Positions 1-10,571 are shown, counted from the stretch's first letter. The stretch: 64,000 bases of DNA from Chloroflexi bacterium bin125 (GCA_002239025.1 MPNM01000011.1:1-64000), one strand, 5' to 3'. The notes: generated from the letters alone by a model not told the origin. Made by a program: numbers and translations.

Positions 1-122
1 ACTTCCGGCCTACGGAACCCCAACCGTTGTCAGCGGTCAGCCCCAGAACAGCCGTCAATCATGACAGGCCCGGCTGCGGCCATCAATACTTCAGCAGCCT
101 GCTAGGGATTGCGTGCCGATCG

Positions 123-1829
123 TCAGGGCAACCGAAGCAGCGTCTGGCGAACTTTCTGTTTGGCTTCGTCCAGATCGGTGGCGAGGTCTTCGGCGGGAAT
201 GTCCTCGAGCATTGCCATCGATTGGAACCTGCGTTCCACGTCCTTTGGTATACCGGCGATCACTACCCGTTTGGCCCCGTGCGACCTGGCGATGTGGATC
301 AACTCGCCGATCATCACGGCGGCCGAGTCGTCCAGGAATTGAACTCTCGACATCTCGAAGATGATTGCCTGGTGTTGGCTCAGGTCGGCGCGCAGGACTC
401 GGCCAATCTGGCGGGCCGAGGCCATGCTGACACGGTCGGGCAGGACGACCAGGCCGCTCCGCGCGGCGAAGCGATCGGCATCACCGACTTCGTCTCGACC
501 CAGAACGGTCGCATCGAGCAGGGGGACGGAAGCAAGCGATCGCATTTCGATCTCTTCCAGTCGACGCGCGTTGAGCAACCAGGCAACGACCAGACCGACC
601 ACGAGCGCCGCGGCAAGCGTCGTGAACACGGTCAAGATGACGGTCGTGACCATGACGATCGAGAATGAGGCGGGAATGCGGTGGAGTCGGCGAATGAAGC
701 GCCAGTCAATCAGGTTCCAGCCTGTGGTGAGCAGAATGCCAGCGAGGACGGCGAGTGGGATCTGTTCCACGAGCGGACCCATGAACACCATGACCGCCAG
801 CAGAAATGCGGCAACGGTCGCTCCGGCAACCACCGTTCGCCCGCCACTGAAGATGTTGACAAACGTTGCGGAACTGACGGCGCAGTACAACCCGCCGAAC
901 AGCGCGGCGATGATGTTGCCCAATCCGAGGCCAAAGACGATTCGATTCGACTGATGCTGGCCGCCGGTGATCACATCCATGTTCAACGAAACGACCAACA
1001 TGGTGATCGAGCTGAGCAGCGCGAGCATGAACGCTGGTTCGATCGCGCGCACAACAAAATCGGCGGACAGCGCGGACAAGTCGACACCGGGGAAGCCGCC
1101 CGGGATGTCGTCGATCACCGGCGCTCCATCGAGCCAGAACGCCCCGATAGCGGTACCGCAGAGCAGCACAGCGAAGGCGCCGGGAATCAACGCCATCAGG
1201 CGGCCGCGCCAGAGCGCGCCCAGGAGCAAACAGAACAAGGTCAGGACCAGAGCCTCATCGTTGAGTTCGCGGATTGCCGCTGGCAACGCGCTCAGGTTGT
1301 CGATCAATCCCACACCACCGGAGGCGACGCCCAGCGCAGGAAAGGCCTGGCTGGCGATCACGAGAATGCCGAACGCGGTAAAGAATCCTGAAATCAGAGA
1401 CTGGGGGACATAAGTCACGTAGCGACCGAGCCGGAGCAAGGCGAAGACGAGCTGGATGAGGCCGGCCATGATGCCAATCGTGGCCGCCTCAGCCAGACTC
1501 GAGGCGTAGTCGGTCACGACCACGGCCATCATCATTGCGACAATCACGTTGGGACCGGCGATCACTCCCCTGGCCCCGCCAACAATGGCCGAGATCAGCG
1601 CCGTCGCGAACGCGCCATAGAGACCGGCCGCGGGACCGAGACCTGAGAGGATGCCGTAGCTCAGGGCAATCGGCAGGGAGACGACGCCAGCGGTGATTCC
1701 GCCGAACACGTCTCCACGGAAGTCATCGATGCCGTAGCTGGGGCGTCCAACGCTCAGGGAGCGGCCGATGGAAGCTCTCGTGAGGTGTTCCCGGATCTGC
1801 TGCGCTAGCGTCGTCCTGGGCATGGTCAT
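123..1829 (-). CDS. SulP-family (SLC26-like) anion/sulfate permease with C-terminal STAS domain
   Basis: 568 aa; multiple TM segments, SulP-like N-terminus (FGGITAGVVSLPIALSYGILSGLGPAAGLYGAF), C-terminal STAS-like region (IIFEMSRVQFLDDSAAVMIGELI). Confidence 0.92.
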   Translation of the reverse strand: MTMPRTTLAQQIREHLTRASIGRSLSVGRPSYGIDDFRGDVFGGITAGVVSLPIALSYGILSGLGPAAGLYGAFATALISAIVGGARGVIAGPNVIVAMMMAVVVTDYASSLAEAATIGIMAGLIQLVFALLRLGRYVTYVPQSLISGFFTAFGILVIASQAFPALGVASGGVGLIDNLSALPAAIRELNDEALVLTLFCLLLGALWRGRLMALIPGAFAVLLCGTAIGAFWLDGAPVIDDIPGGFPGVDLSALSADFVVRAIEPAFMLALLSSITMLVVSLNMDVITGGQHQSNRIVFGLGLGNIIAALFGGLYCAVSSATFVNIFSGGRTVVAGATVAAFLLAVMVFMGPLVEQIPLAVLAGILLTTGWNLIDWRFIRRLHRIPASFSIVMVTTVILTVFTTLAAALVVGLVVAWLLNARRLEEIEMRSLASVPLLDATVLGRDEVGDADRFAARSGLVVLPDRVSMASARQIGRVLRADLSQHQAIIFEMSRVQFLDDSAAVMIGELIHIARSHGAKRVVIAGIPKDVERRFQSMAMLEDIPAEDLATDLDEAKQKVRQTLLRLP

Positions 1830-1868
1830 CAGCGCCGATCGGCGGTTCGATCACGGACCCCGCTCGCT

Positions 1869-2504
1869 CTAATCCTCCCCTGGCACACGGCTCGGCAGTC
1901 CGGCGATTCGCTGCTTGACTGCTGCGATGTCATCCGAGGTTGCCCCGCGTTGGAGCAGCATGCAGCCCAGCCCGGCGTCCCTCAGTATCTCGAGGTCGCT
2001 GGAGGACACATCGATTGGGCAGAGGATCGCCAGGGGGATACCGGTCAACATGCCCAGCCGCTGCAGATTCACGGCATCGCGCAAGCTCAACGGAAACTGC
2101 GGCGCCGGCGAGATCGCGGCAGGCCGCAACCGAGCCAGCGCGCGGACTGTGGTCTCGTCCATGTCGGCATCAAGCAACCGCACGACAACGTCGAACTCCG
2201 AATCGAGAGCGACCTCGGCCCGTACTTCATCAAGCGTGCAGGATGCGTACGACGCGCCTAGAGCCTTCGCCATCTGCACCCGGTCCCCGGTCAGCACAGT
2301 AAACCGGACACCGCAGATTGGAACGTCCCCCTGCTCAATCTCCGCTAGGTCAGTTTCGTTGTAGGCAATGCAATGATCGGCGCCCGGGACGAATCCAATC
2401 GTGCCGACCAGCACCTCGCATTCAACTGCCCCACCGCCGGCGCAGTCGTGCGGTTGTCGACGCTGTTGGCGATTGGCTTTGATCGCTTCTGCCAATCTAC
2501 CCAT
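1869..2504 (-). CDS. hypothetical protein
   Basis: 211 aa uninterrupted ORF with balanced composition, downstream of SulP gene orientation. Confidence 0.6.
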   Translation of the reverse strand: MGRLAEAIKANRQQRRQPHDCAGGGAVECEVLVGTIGFVPGADHCIAYNETDLAEIEQGDVPICGVRFTVLTGDRVQMAKALGASYASCTLDEVRAEVALDSEFDVVVRLLDADMDETTVRALARLRPAAISPAPQFPLSLRDAVNLQRLGMLTGIPLAILCPIDVSSSDLEILRDAGLGCMLLQRGATSDDIAAVKQRIAGLPSRVPGED

Positions 2505-2529
2505 GAATCAACTCCTTACCCATCTGGTC

Positions 2530-3339
2530 CTAGGTGATCGCCCATATGGCTTTGCCATGCGGTGTGTAGGCAGTGAAAGAATCATTTGCACATTCCAAGC
2601 AATGACGACCGTTCAACCCTGTCCCGCCGCGCGAGTCGGCGGAGCGCTCGGTGTGCACTGGCCCGTTGTCGACACTCCAGGTCACCGGGACCTGTTGATT
2701 GGCAGAGCCATCGCCAAGGTGACTCGGCAGTCCGCCGATGCTGACGGACCTCTCGTGGTCCTGGCAGGTGATGGTGGTGCGCAGCTCGCCGTCGGGCGCG
2801 CCGACGGACGCGCTCTAGATCGATGCCCTGGTGACGAGGTCGCCTTCGTCGTCGTGATACGCGGAGTAGTAGACGTCGCCGACCCATTCGTCCTGTCCGC
2901 TGACGAGCACGACCTCACGTGCAGACGAGGGCTCGAACTGGCCGGCGCGCGTCACTCGGCCGTGGCCGGAGTCGTTGATTTCCAGGATCACCGGCGAGCT
3001 GGAGAGCCAGCGTTCCGTGCGGGCATTGGCTGGGTCAAGACGGTGAGCTCGCGGCGTCACCGGCGCTGACCATTCACCGTTCCCATTTTGCGCCCGCAAG
3101 CCGAAACGGATGTGGCCGTTCTCGAGTCGTTGAGCCGCGATGCGCACGCCTACATCGACATCAGGGCTTGGCTCCTGGCCGCGCGCAATGTGGCCAGATA
3201 TGACCAACGCCACAACGGCAAGGGACATCGCCATCAGCATGACAGCGATGGCGATGCGACCACTCACCGGCGTCCGGGCCCGTTCGGCATCGGCACGCAT
3301 TCGGTCTCTCCCTCTAACAAGTACGTAGAAGTGTGACAC
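2530..3339 (-). pseudogene. membrane-anchored/secreted hypothetical protein interrupted by in-frame TAG
   Basis: ORF 2815..3339 has an N-terminal TM segment; the frame continues 94 codons past the TAG at 2815-2817 with protein-like sequence (SASVGAPDGELRTTITCQDHERSV...VPVTWSVDNGPVHTERS...) to a stop at 2530. Confidence 0.6.
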
Positions 3340-3578
3340 CGGCCGATGGGGTGGTGATAGATCGCTAAAGCTGGGTTGAGCCTTCGATGTGCTCAGTAGC
3401 GATGTAGCGTTTTGCTCATTCGACTGCGAACCCGTTTGCAGGGAATGGCGCTTGGAGTCAGCCAGCTCAACTTGGTCAACGTCTCAGACGATGATTGTGG
3501 TGGCTCATCGTGCAGTGCCGCGCTGTTCGCCGGACGGCTTCTCCGTGATCCACTGAACTCGCTAAGTCGTGACTCGAA

Positions 3579-4262
3579 TCACTGCTCATCGATCCCCACG
3601 ACAACGTCATCGAGCAGGCCGCTGCGGACGGCCCAGATCACCAGTTCCTGCTTGGTTTCGATGCCGAGCTTGTCCTGGATGCGGTAGAGCGTGTTGCGCA
3701 CCGTGACGACGCTGATTCCCCGCTGCCTGGCGATCTCGGTGTAGGACGTGCCCCTGGCGAACAATGACAGCGTTTGTCGCTCTATTGCCGTGAGCCGGTC
3801 TGGCTGGCTGCGCGAGTCGAGTTGGCGCTGGCCCCGCAGCATCGCGAAAACCTTCTTGACCGCCTCGTCGGGAACGTGAAGGCGACCTTCGGCGACGTCC
3901 ACTACCGCCGCCAGCAAGGCTTCTGGGGGCGCATACTTCTCGAGATACCCGGTGGCGCCGGCGGCGACCGCGTCAACCACAGCATCTTGCTGGGTGGCCG
4001 CGGTCAACATCATGACCTGAGTGTCGGGCAGCAGCGACATGAGCTCTCGGCATGCTTCAATGCCATCCATGCGGGGCATGATCACGTCCATGATCACCAC
4101 CTGCGGCTTGAGTTCCTCGGCTATGCTCAGGGCTTCTTCTCCATCTCCGGCCTGGCCGACCACGACGAACCGGCCGGAACTCTCCAGCAGGTCACGCAAG
4201 CCGCTCCTCATAATCGGATGGTCATCCACCACCATCACTGCGATTGGGTCATTCGTTGACAT
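3579..4262 (-). CDS. NarL/LuxR-family response regulator
   Basis: REC domain (VMVVDDHPIMRSGL...VVIMDVIMPRMDG) plus C-terminal HTH (LTAIERQTLSLFARGTSYTEIARQRGISVVTVRNTLYRI). Confidence 0.93.
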   Translation of the reverse strand: MSTNDPIAVMVVDDHPIMRSGLRDLLESSGRFVVVGQAGDGEEALSIAEELKPQVVIMDVIMPRMDGIEACRELMSLLPDTQVMMLTAATQQDAVVDAVAAGATGYLEKYAPPEALLAAVVDVAEGRLHVPDEAVKKVFAMLRGQRQLDSRSQPDRLTAIERQTLSLFARGTSYTEIARQRGISVVTVRNTLYRIQDKLGIETKQELVIWAVRSGLLDDVVVGIDEQ

Positions 4263-4263
4263 T

Positions 4264-5577
4264 TCAGTCGCCGCCCCTGTTCTGTTGCTGAGGCACTACG
4301 CAGGTGATAGTCGTTCCACCTACAGCATTCGCACCGTTCAACCTCAGTGTCCCTCCCATACGAACGGCATCTTCCATCATGCCACTGATGCCCCGGCCCC
4401 GCCGTGCGTGGTCGTCCGGCAGACCTATGCCATCGTCCATCACATTCAAGACGATTTCCTCGTTGACGAAACTCAAGCTGACCTCGACTCGGCTTGGACC
4501 AGCGTGCAGGAACGCATTGGTCAGTGCGTTGTGGACGATGGAGAAGAGACGAGTTCGAATGGCTATTGGCAACGACGGCTCCGTGTCAGTCTGCGACAGC
4601 GTGGTTGGGATCCCAGTGATCAGTTCAAACGTTGCGCAATGTGACGACAAAACCAGGCCGAGTTCGCGGCCCTCGACGATGTGGCCGGCGTCGATCGGTC
4701 CGCGCATCTCCCACATGGCCGACTTTGACAGTGAAGCAGTCGCCTCGAGCGCAGAGAGCAATTCCTTGTTCGACTCTTCTGCCAGCGTCTGTGCTCGGTG
4801 AATGCCGAGGTTGATCATGAACGCGGTTTGCGCGGTGGTGTCGTGAATCTGCTGAGACAGTTCGATTCGCTCTCTGCGCAGCTGCTGCGCACGTGACAGC
4901 GCCGACTGCCAGCGAAGGCGTTCGTAGCGGATCAGCATGCCGATGCCCACGGCGACGATGTACATCGTGGCCACTCTGGCGACGAGCACCTTCTCCTGTC
5001 CCAGTTCGAGATCTAGACCGCCGCCAATCCAGAGGCAGAGCGAAACGTAGATCACCGCTGCCACTGATGTCCATGCCAACGTGACCCAAAGTGCGGAGAA
5101 CAACACCGCGAAAAGACCAAGCGCCGGGTAGAAGCCAAGGAAGGCGAACGATGAGTATCCGCCAAGGATGACCACGGCGAAGATGATCTGTGCGACATCG
5201 CTGGCGCTGCACAGGAACAGGAGGCGCTGAGTAATCGGCCGTTTGGCGAGGAGCCGATATTGAACGAGCCCGTTGATCAGCAGTTGCGCGATTGGCATCG
5301 CGATGAATTCCACGTGATGCGGGTACCAGAAATCCGGTCGGTAGGCCAAAAGGAACACCAGCAACAGCCAAACGAACCAACGTCCCCAGATCGAAATCCA
5401 GGTCGCAAACCGGACTACGTCCGGTTCGTTCAAGGTGACCGGCGTCAGCCATGTTTGTATAGCCTCATCTGTCGCCTTCAGCACGCGCGACTTCCAATCC
5501 AGCAAAACACCCAAGGCCCCAGCACGATCCGACTCATGAACATGCCGTTCCATTGCTGCCAGTCTTCCGCCAGCCAC
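4264..5577 (-). CDS. membrane sensor histidine kinase (HisKA_3 / NarX-DegS type)
   Basis: N-terminal TM segments, ELSQQIHDTTAQ phosphoacceptor region, HATPase motif (DDGIGLPDDHARRGRGISGM); immediately upstream of the response regulator. Confidence 0.9.
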   Translation of the reverse strand: MAGGRLAAMERHVHESDRAGALGVLLDWKSRVLKATDEAIQTWLTPVTLNEPDVVRFATWISIWGRWFVWLLLVFLLAYRPDFWYPHHVEFIAMPIAQLLINGLVQYRLLAKRPITQRLLFLCSASDVAQIIFAVVILGGYSSFAFLGFYPALGLFAVLFSALWVTLAWTSVAAVIYVSLCLWIGGGLDLELGQEKVLVARVATMYIVAVGIGMLIRYERLRWQSALSRAQQLRRERIELSQQIHDTTAQTAFMINLGIHRAQTLAEESNKELLSALEATASLSKSAMWEMRGPIDAGHIVEGRELGLVLSSHCATFELITGIPTTLSQTDTEPSLPIAIRTRLFSIVHNALTNAFLHAGPSRVEVSLSFVNEEIVLNVMDDGIGLPDDHARRGRGISGMMEDAVRMGGTLRLNGANAVGGTTITCVVPQQQNRGGD

Positions 5578-5928
5578 AATCGAAAATCTACTTGAATTGC
5601 TCAGGCGTGACGAGAGCGATCAGTACCAATGCAAAGTGAGCAAAACGCTCATCGCGGCATAGCAAAAGAAAAACCTATCGCCGCCCTTGTGATCTATTGC
5701 GGCACAGGCGTCTAGTGGAAGCTTCTATGCAAGTGTTGACGCGGAAGAATGGCACGCCAACGCGCAGCACGATCTGACGTGGGACGTAGCCATGACCTGC
5801 AATCCCTCCAGCACCAAGCCGGGAGGAGCGGATTCCATGCACGCCTATCGAGACGATCTCGTTCGATACCACGCAGCGTCTCGGACCAAACGTTGTCAAC
5901 CAGACCAGCGGAGCGCGACTAGCACGAA

Positions 5929-6879
5929 TTGATCGAACCTCATCCGCACGTTGCTGTCCAGCAGGAGGTTTCGTCGTGGACGCGCACATCCTCTCCAACG
6001 AGCATCACTTTGGACCGATCATTGCCTGCGAACGATCACATTCGATACGAACCGGAAGATCCGGCGCCCGCGCTCTTGACGGTGAATGTGGCATTCCAGG
6101 GCGCGGTCCTGATCGTCTCGAACACGGTCACCTTTGTCCTGATCTTCTCCGCCGCGTTCAACGACGACGGCAGCTACGCCGCTTGGGCGATGGTCGGCGC
6201 GCTGATTGTTGCAGGCCTGGTCACGGCGCTCCATGCATCGCGTCTCGGCCGCCTGGGACCGGGCCACATTCTTCTGATGGGTTCCGGCGTGCCGTTCCTC
6301 GCCGTCTGCGTGTTGGCCGTCAATGAAGGCGGCCTGGCGCTAATGTCCAGCCTGGTGGTGGCGGCTTCACTGGTCCAGTTCGCGGTAGCTGCCTGGCTAG
6401 CGCGGCTCAGGCGACTGATCACGCCGGTCGTCTCCGGCGTCGCCTTCATGATGATCGCACTCTCGGCCATGCCGATCGCGATTGAGCGGTTGAACGACGT
6501 GCCTGTAGGCCTCTCCGACCTGGCCGGCCCGGCAGTGGGTGTGGCGGCGCTGGCTGTGGTCTCCCTGTTGATGCTGCGCGGCGTAGGGCTCTGGAGCCTC
6601 TGGGCGATGCCGATTGCGATCCTGGCCGGCTGTGTGGTGGCCATTCCTCTGGGTGTCTACGACCTGCAGCCGGTGATTGACGCGCCCTGGATTGATCTAC
6701 CCGAGGTCGGAGGCTGGCCTGGGTTCGGCTCAGTCCTGAACGAGGACTTCTGGGCGCTGCTGTTCGTCTTTCTCGTGGTCAGTGCCGTGGTCGCAGTGCG
6801 CTCCAGCAGTGAAGGCGCCGCGATCCAGCAGGTCTCTCGCCGCCGCCCGCGCTCGATCGACTTTCGCGGCGTGCCGTGA
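5929..6879 (+). pseudogene. xanthine/uracil permease-family transporter, C-terminally truncated
   Basis: 316 aa; family-like TM pattern but ends right after AIQQVSRRRPRSIDFRGVP, where the family normally continues for more than 100 residues. Confidence 0.65.
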
Positions 6880-6963
6880 AGTCCAGGGTCGTGGTCGTCG
6901 AGGGCTACAGTTCCGACGCATAGCATGCTGCTGAAACGATAGGATGCTCAGCCGGCTCACGCC

Positions 6964-7571
6964 GTGACTGACGGCTCTTCTCGGGCTGACCGTGCAGAGC
7001 GGTCGGATTCCGTAAGCCGGGAGGCGCGAGGTTGGACGGGCGTTCGCACGTCTGAGTCCGCTTCCGCGCCGCCCGGCGCGAGCCCCAGTATTAACGTTGT
7101 TTGCCGCTTTGACTCCGCGGGCATCGCAGACCTCCTGTGGCTGTCGGTCGGCTGTTCCGACGACGAGCCGCAAGAGCCACAGCAACAGACGATTGCAGAG
7201 CAACAGTCCCACGCAACACAGCAGCAAACCGAACCGTCCGCATCGACGCAACCAGCCTCAATGCAGGAGCAACGGTCCCAATCGCAAGCCCAGACACAGG
7301 CCCAACCTCAGGCGGTCTCTGCAGTGCCGCTCAACGTCGTGGTCTCGACGCAATGATTGGCGACCGGGTCCGCCAGGTCGGCGGCGACCAGGTCGACGTG
7401 AATGCGCTCGTCCGGGCGGGGGCAGACGCGCAAATCATTGAGCTCACTGAGTCGGACATCCGAGCAAATGGAGATGCGGAGCTTGTGGTCATCAACGGAG
7501 GGGAGTCCTGGTCTGTCTGTCCCTTCGGTTCGTCATTTGCCAGGGGCCCTCTATCACTGTGTGACATCTAG
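6964..7571 (+). pseudogene. ZnuA/TroA-like metal-binding lipoprotein fragment with frameshift
   Basis: Frame 1 has lipobox-like SVGC plus Q-rich linker ending PLNVVVSTQ*; the next frame continues MIGDRVRQVGGDQVDVNALVRAGADAQIIELTESDIRANGDAELVVINGG, typical of the ZnuA N-terminus; 3' part missing. Confidence 0.6.
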
Positions 7572-7645
7572 CTCGGCAAGCGGGCAGAGGGGAATGGGAG
7601 ATCTTGCATCGGACTCTGCAAGGTGAAAGGGGGACTACGCCCAGG
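7549..7645. repeat. degenerate half copy of the palindromic MITE-like element
   Basis: ccctctatcactgtgtgacatct...ggcaagcgggcagaggggaat...gcatcggactctgcaag resembles the right arm of the copies at 11.95, 30.13, 36.70 and 40.84 kb. Confidence 0.5.
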
Positions 7646-7698
7646 TCTTCAGAGGGGGAAGCGTGCGTTTGAAGGGGTGTGCTTATCCTGTGACCAAT

Positions 7699-8928
7699 AT
7701 GCCGTCCAATCTTCCTCTCCCACTTGACGGGATCCGCGTAACCGACTTCTCCTGGATCGTGGCAGGTCCGCAGGCGACGCGGATTCTGGCTGACCTCGGC
7801 GCCGATGTTGTGAAGGTTGAGAACGAGTCCTATCTCGACTCCATGCGCATCGGCCTGAAACAGGATGCGGACAATCCGTCGCTCAATCAATCGGGATTCC
7901 ACTCAAGCCTGAGCCGCAACAAGCGCTCCATTACGGCCAACCTCTTCCACCCCAAGGGCCGCGAAGCGGTTGAGCGCCTGCTGGCGGTCTCGGACGTCGT
8001 AATCGAGAACTACAGCGCCGGCGCCTTTGCCCGGATGGGTTTTCCCTGGGAACACCTGCAGGAGATCAATCCGTCGCTGATTTATGTCTCCGTCTCGGGC
8101 TTCGGCCATGTCGGCCGCGACGCCTCCTATGGCACATGGGGCCCGACAGCCCAGGCAGTCTCAGGCGCGACAGCCATGTCCGGCCTCCCCGATCAGCCAC
8201 CTGCAGGTTGGGGCTTCTCCTATCTGGATCATTCCGCCGGTTACTACGCGGCCATCGCTGTGCTGATGGCGCTGCACCACCGGGCTCGCACCGGGGAGGC
8301 GCAGCACGTCGACATGTCCCAGATCGAGACCGGGATGGCGGTCAGCGCTGTGCCGATGCTCGACTACCAGGTCAACGGACGCACCTACGAGCGCATCGGC
8401 AATCGATCGCGCCATCCCGCCACGGCGCCACATAATACCTATCGCTGCGCCGGAGACGACCGCTGGATTGCAATCGCCGTCGATGATGAGGCTCAATGGG
8501 CGTCGCTCTGCGATGTGCTTGGCCTCGACGCGTTGTGCGACGATCCTCGCTTTGTTGATATGACCACGCGCAAGGCACACGAGGACGAACTCGACGAGGC
8601 GATAGCCGCCGTGACTTGCGAGCGCGACCCGTTCGACCTCATGCTGGAGCTCCAGGGGCGCGGTGTCCCGGCCGGCGTCTGTCAGCGCACCGACGACAAA
8701 CAGGAGCGCGATCCTCAGCTTGCCGAGCGCGGCTTCTATCCGACCGCGCCCCACGCTGAGCTCGGTGAGCACCGCTATGAGGGATTGCCGATGCAGTTTT
8801 CCGGGGCGAGATGGCGCATGGATCGTGGGGCGCCCTTAATCGGCGAGCACAACCACGCCGTCCTGACCGAGCTGTTGGGCTACGACGAAGAGGAATTCGC
8901 CAGCATGGTCTCGGAGCTCGCAATCTGA
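7699..8928 (+). CDS. CaiB/BaiF (class III) CoA-transferase
   Basis: PLPLDGIRVTDFSWIVAGPQATRILADLGADVVKVE; VIENYSAGAFARMGF; GEHNHAVLTELLGY. Confidence 0.92.
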   Translation: MPSNLPLPLDGIRVTDFSWIVAGPQATRILADLGADVVKVENESYLDSMRIGLKQDADNPSLNQSGFHSSLSRNKRSITANLFHPKGREAVERLLAVSDVVIENYSAGAFARMGFPWEHLQEINPSLIYVSVSGFGHVGRDASYGTWGPTAQAVSGATAMSGLPDQPPAGWGFSYLDHSAGYYAAIAVLMALHHRARTGEAQHVDMSQIETGMAVSAVPMLDYQVNGRTYERIGNRSRHPATAPHNTYRCAGDDRWIAIAVDDEAQWASLCDVLGLDALCDDPRFVDMTTRKAHEDELDEAIAAVTCERDPFDLMLELQGRGVPAGVCQRTDDKQERDPQLAERGFYPTAPHAELGEHRYEGLPMQFSGARWRMDRGAPLIGEHNHAVLTELLGYDEEEFASMVSELAI

Positions 8929-10202
8929 TGCCGAACTCGAGCAGCGCTCCTCATGAAGGCCCGCTCGAAGGACTGCGTGTTCTCGAGATTGGCGACCTGG
9001 GCGAGGTCGCGGGCAAGCTGCTCGCCGATGCCGGAGCCGACGTCATCCGCCTCGAACCGCCCGGCGGCGGCCGGAGCCGGCATGTTGGGCCGTTTGTCGA
9101 TGATGATCCTGGCCAGCCCTCACTGCTCCACGCCTCGCGCAACACCAGCAAGCGTGCCGTCACCCTCGATGTCACCCAGACTGCCGGCCTCGCAATCTGG
9201 CAGCGGCTGGTCGGCCTCGTCGATGTGGTGATTGATGCCACCACACCGACATTCCTCGACAACCTCGGCGGGGGCTGGCAGTGGGCTGAAGGACAGTCCG
9301 ACCTGCGCGACTGCGTCTGGTGCAGCATCACTCCGTTCGGTCGCACGGGGCCGCGCCGCGACTGGGTCGTCAATGACCTGGTGCAGCTCGCCCTCGGCGG
9401 CCCCATGATGAGTAACGGCTACGACGACCACCAACTGCCGCCGATCCGGCCCGACGGTGAGCACAGCATCGCCGTCAGCAATGAGTACGCAGTCTCCGGC
9501 CTCCTCGCAGCACTCTGGATGCGGAATGCCGGGCATCCGGGTCAGCTCGTTGATGTCTCGATCCATGAGGCTGTTTCCGCCACCACTGAAGGTGCGTTTC
9601 CCAACTGGGAGTACTTTGGCCGCCTCGTCCAACGGCAAACTGGTCGTCATTCCTCACCCGCGCCGACCGCTCCCTGGCAGCATCTGGCAGCCGACGACGA
9701 GCATGTCTGCCTGATTAACGGTGGCCTGCCTCGGGGTGGCGCGTCCTGGACGGGCCTGCTCGATTGGATGGACGAATACGACGCCGCGGCCGATCTGCGC
9801 GATCCGCAATACCAGGAGCTGCTCTTCCGCGACCCACGCTCCAATCCCGAGGGCCGCCTGCACGTCGCCAGGACGATCGGCGATTTCGTTCAGCGCCTGC
9901 CAGCCGACGAGGTCTACCGTCGCGGTCAGTCCCTCCACTTTGCCTGGGGGACCGTCCGCCGGCCTGAAGAGAACCTGGACGACCCGCACTGGGCCGACCG
10001 CGACTTCTTCTGGGAGGGAGCATGCCCTGGGGTCGACCAGCCCGTCCGATATCCGGGCGCCCCCTACCGCTTCACGCGTTCTCCCGTCCGCCTGCGCCGT
10101 CGCCCAGCGCTCCTCGGCGAGCACAATCATGAGGTCTATGTCGGTGAACTTGGTTTGACCATCGCCGAACTGCGCGAGCACCTGGAGGCGGGCGTCGTCT
10201 AG
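8928..10202 (+). CDS. CaiB/BaiF (class III) CoA-transferase, second member of pair
   Basis: PLEGLRVLEIGDLGEVAGKLLADAGADVIRLEPP; start overlaps previous stop (TGATG at 8926-8930). Confidence 0.9.
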   Translation: MPNSSSAPHEGPLEGLRVLEIGDLGEVAGKLLADAGADVIRLEPPGGGRSRHVGPFVDDDPGQPSLLHASRNTSKRAVTLDVTQTAGLAIWQRLVGLVDVVIDATTPTFLDNLGGGWQWAEGQSDLRDCVWCSITPFGRTGPRRDWVVNDLVQLALGGPMMSNGYDDHQLPPIRPDGEHSIAVSNEYAVSGLLAALWMRNAGHPGQLVDVSIHEAVSATTEGAFPNWEYFGRLVQRQTGRHSSPAPTAPWQHLAADDEHVCLINGGLPRGGASWTGLLDWMDEYDAAADLRDPQYQELLFRDPRSNPEGRLHVARTIGDFVQRLPADEVYRRGQSLHFAWGTVRRPEENLDDPHWADRDFFWEGACPGVDQPVRYPGAPYRFTRSPVRLRRRPALLGEHNHEVYVGELGLTIAELREHLEAGVV

Positions 10203-10571
10203 CCGGGTGGCAGGCCTGGCGGCTCACCTCCGGAGCCGGAGCCGTCGGACGCTGATTTTGACTGGAACGTGAGCCGCGACATCGAGGTCCTCGATCGCGT
10301 CCATCAGACTCCGACGGACATTTGGTCGGACGGCAAGACGGTGTGGGCGCTGGACCACGCCGCTAGTGGCGCCGACCGAGTGTTTGCCTCTGAGATCAAT
10401 GGCTGCCAGCGAATGGAGGCGAGCGAGTTCGAATTTGACCGCTGCAACCGCTTCTTGCACGGCATCTGGTCTTACGGCGACACCCTATTCGCGGTAGACG
10501 AGCAGGACCGGCACATCCTCAGCTACAACATGCCCGATGCTACCCAGGCCTGGCTCGCTCGGAGCTCATGA
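10203..10571 (+). pseudogene. fragment of a beta-propeller-like WSDG-repeat protein
   Basis: PTDIWSDGKTVWALDHAASGADRVFASEI... and HGIWSYGDTLFAVDEQDRHILSYNM repeats; short and isolated, directly after and in frame with the CoA-transferase stop. Confidence 0.45.

Noticed and set aside
5725-5840. Plus-frame SFYASVDAEEWHANAQHDLTWDVAMTCNPSSTKPGGADSMHAYRDDL looks like a gene tail
   Set aside because: Possible decayed fragment, but too short and without a start; would need BLASTX to support
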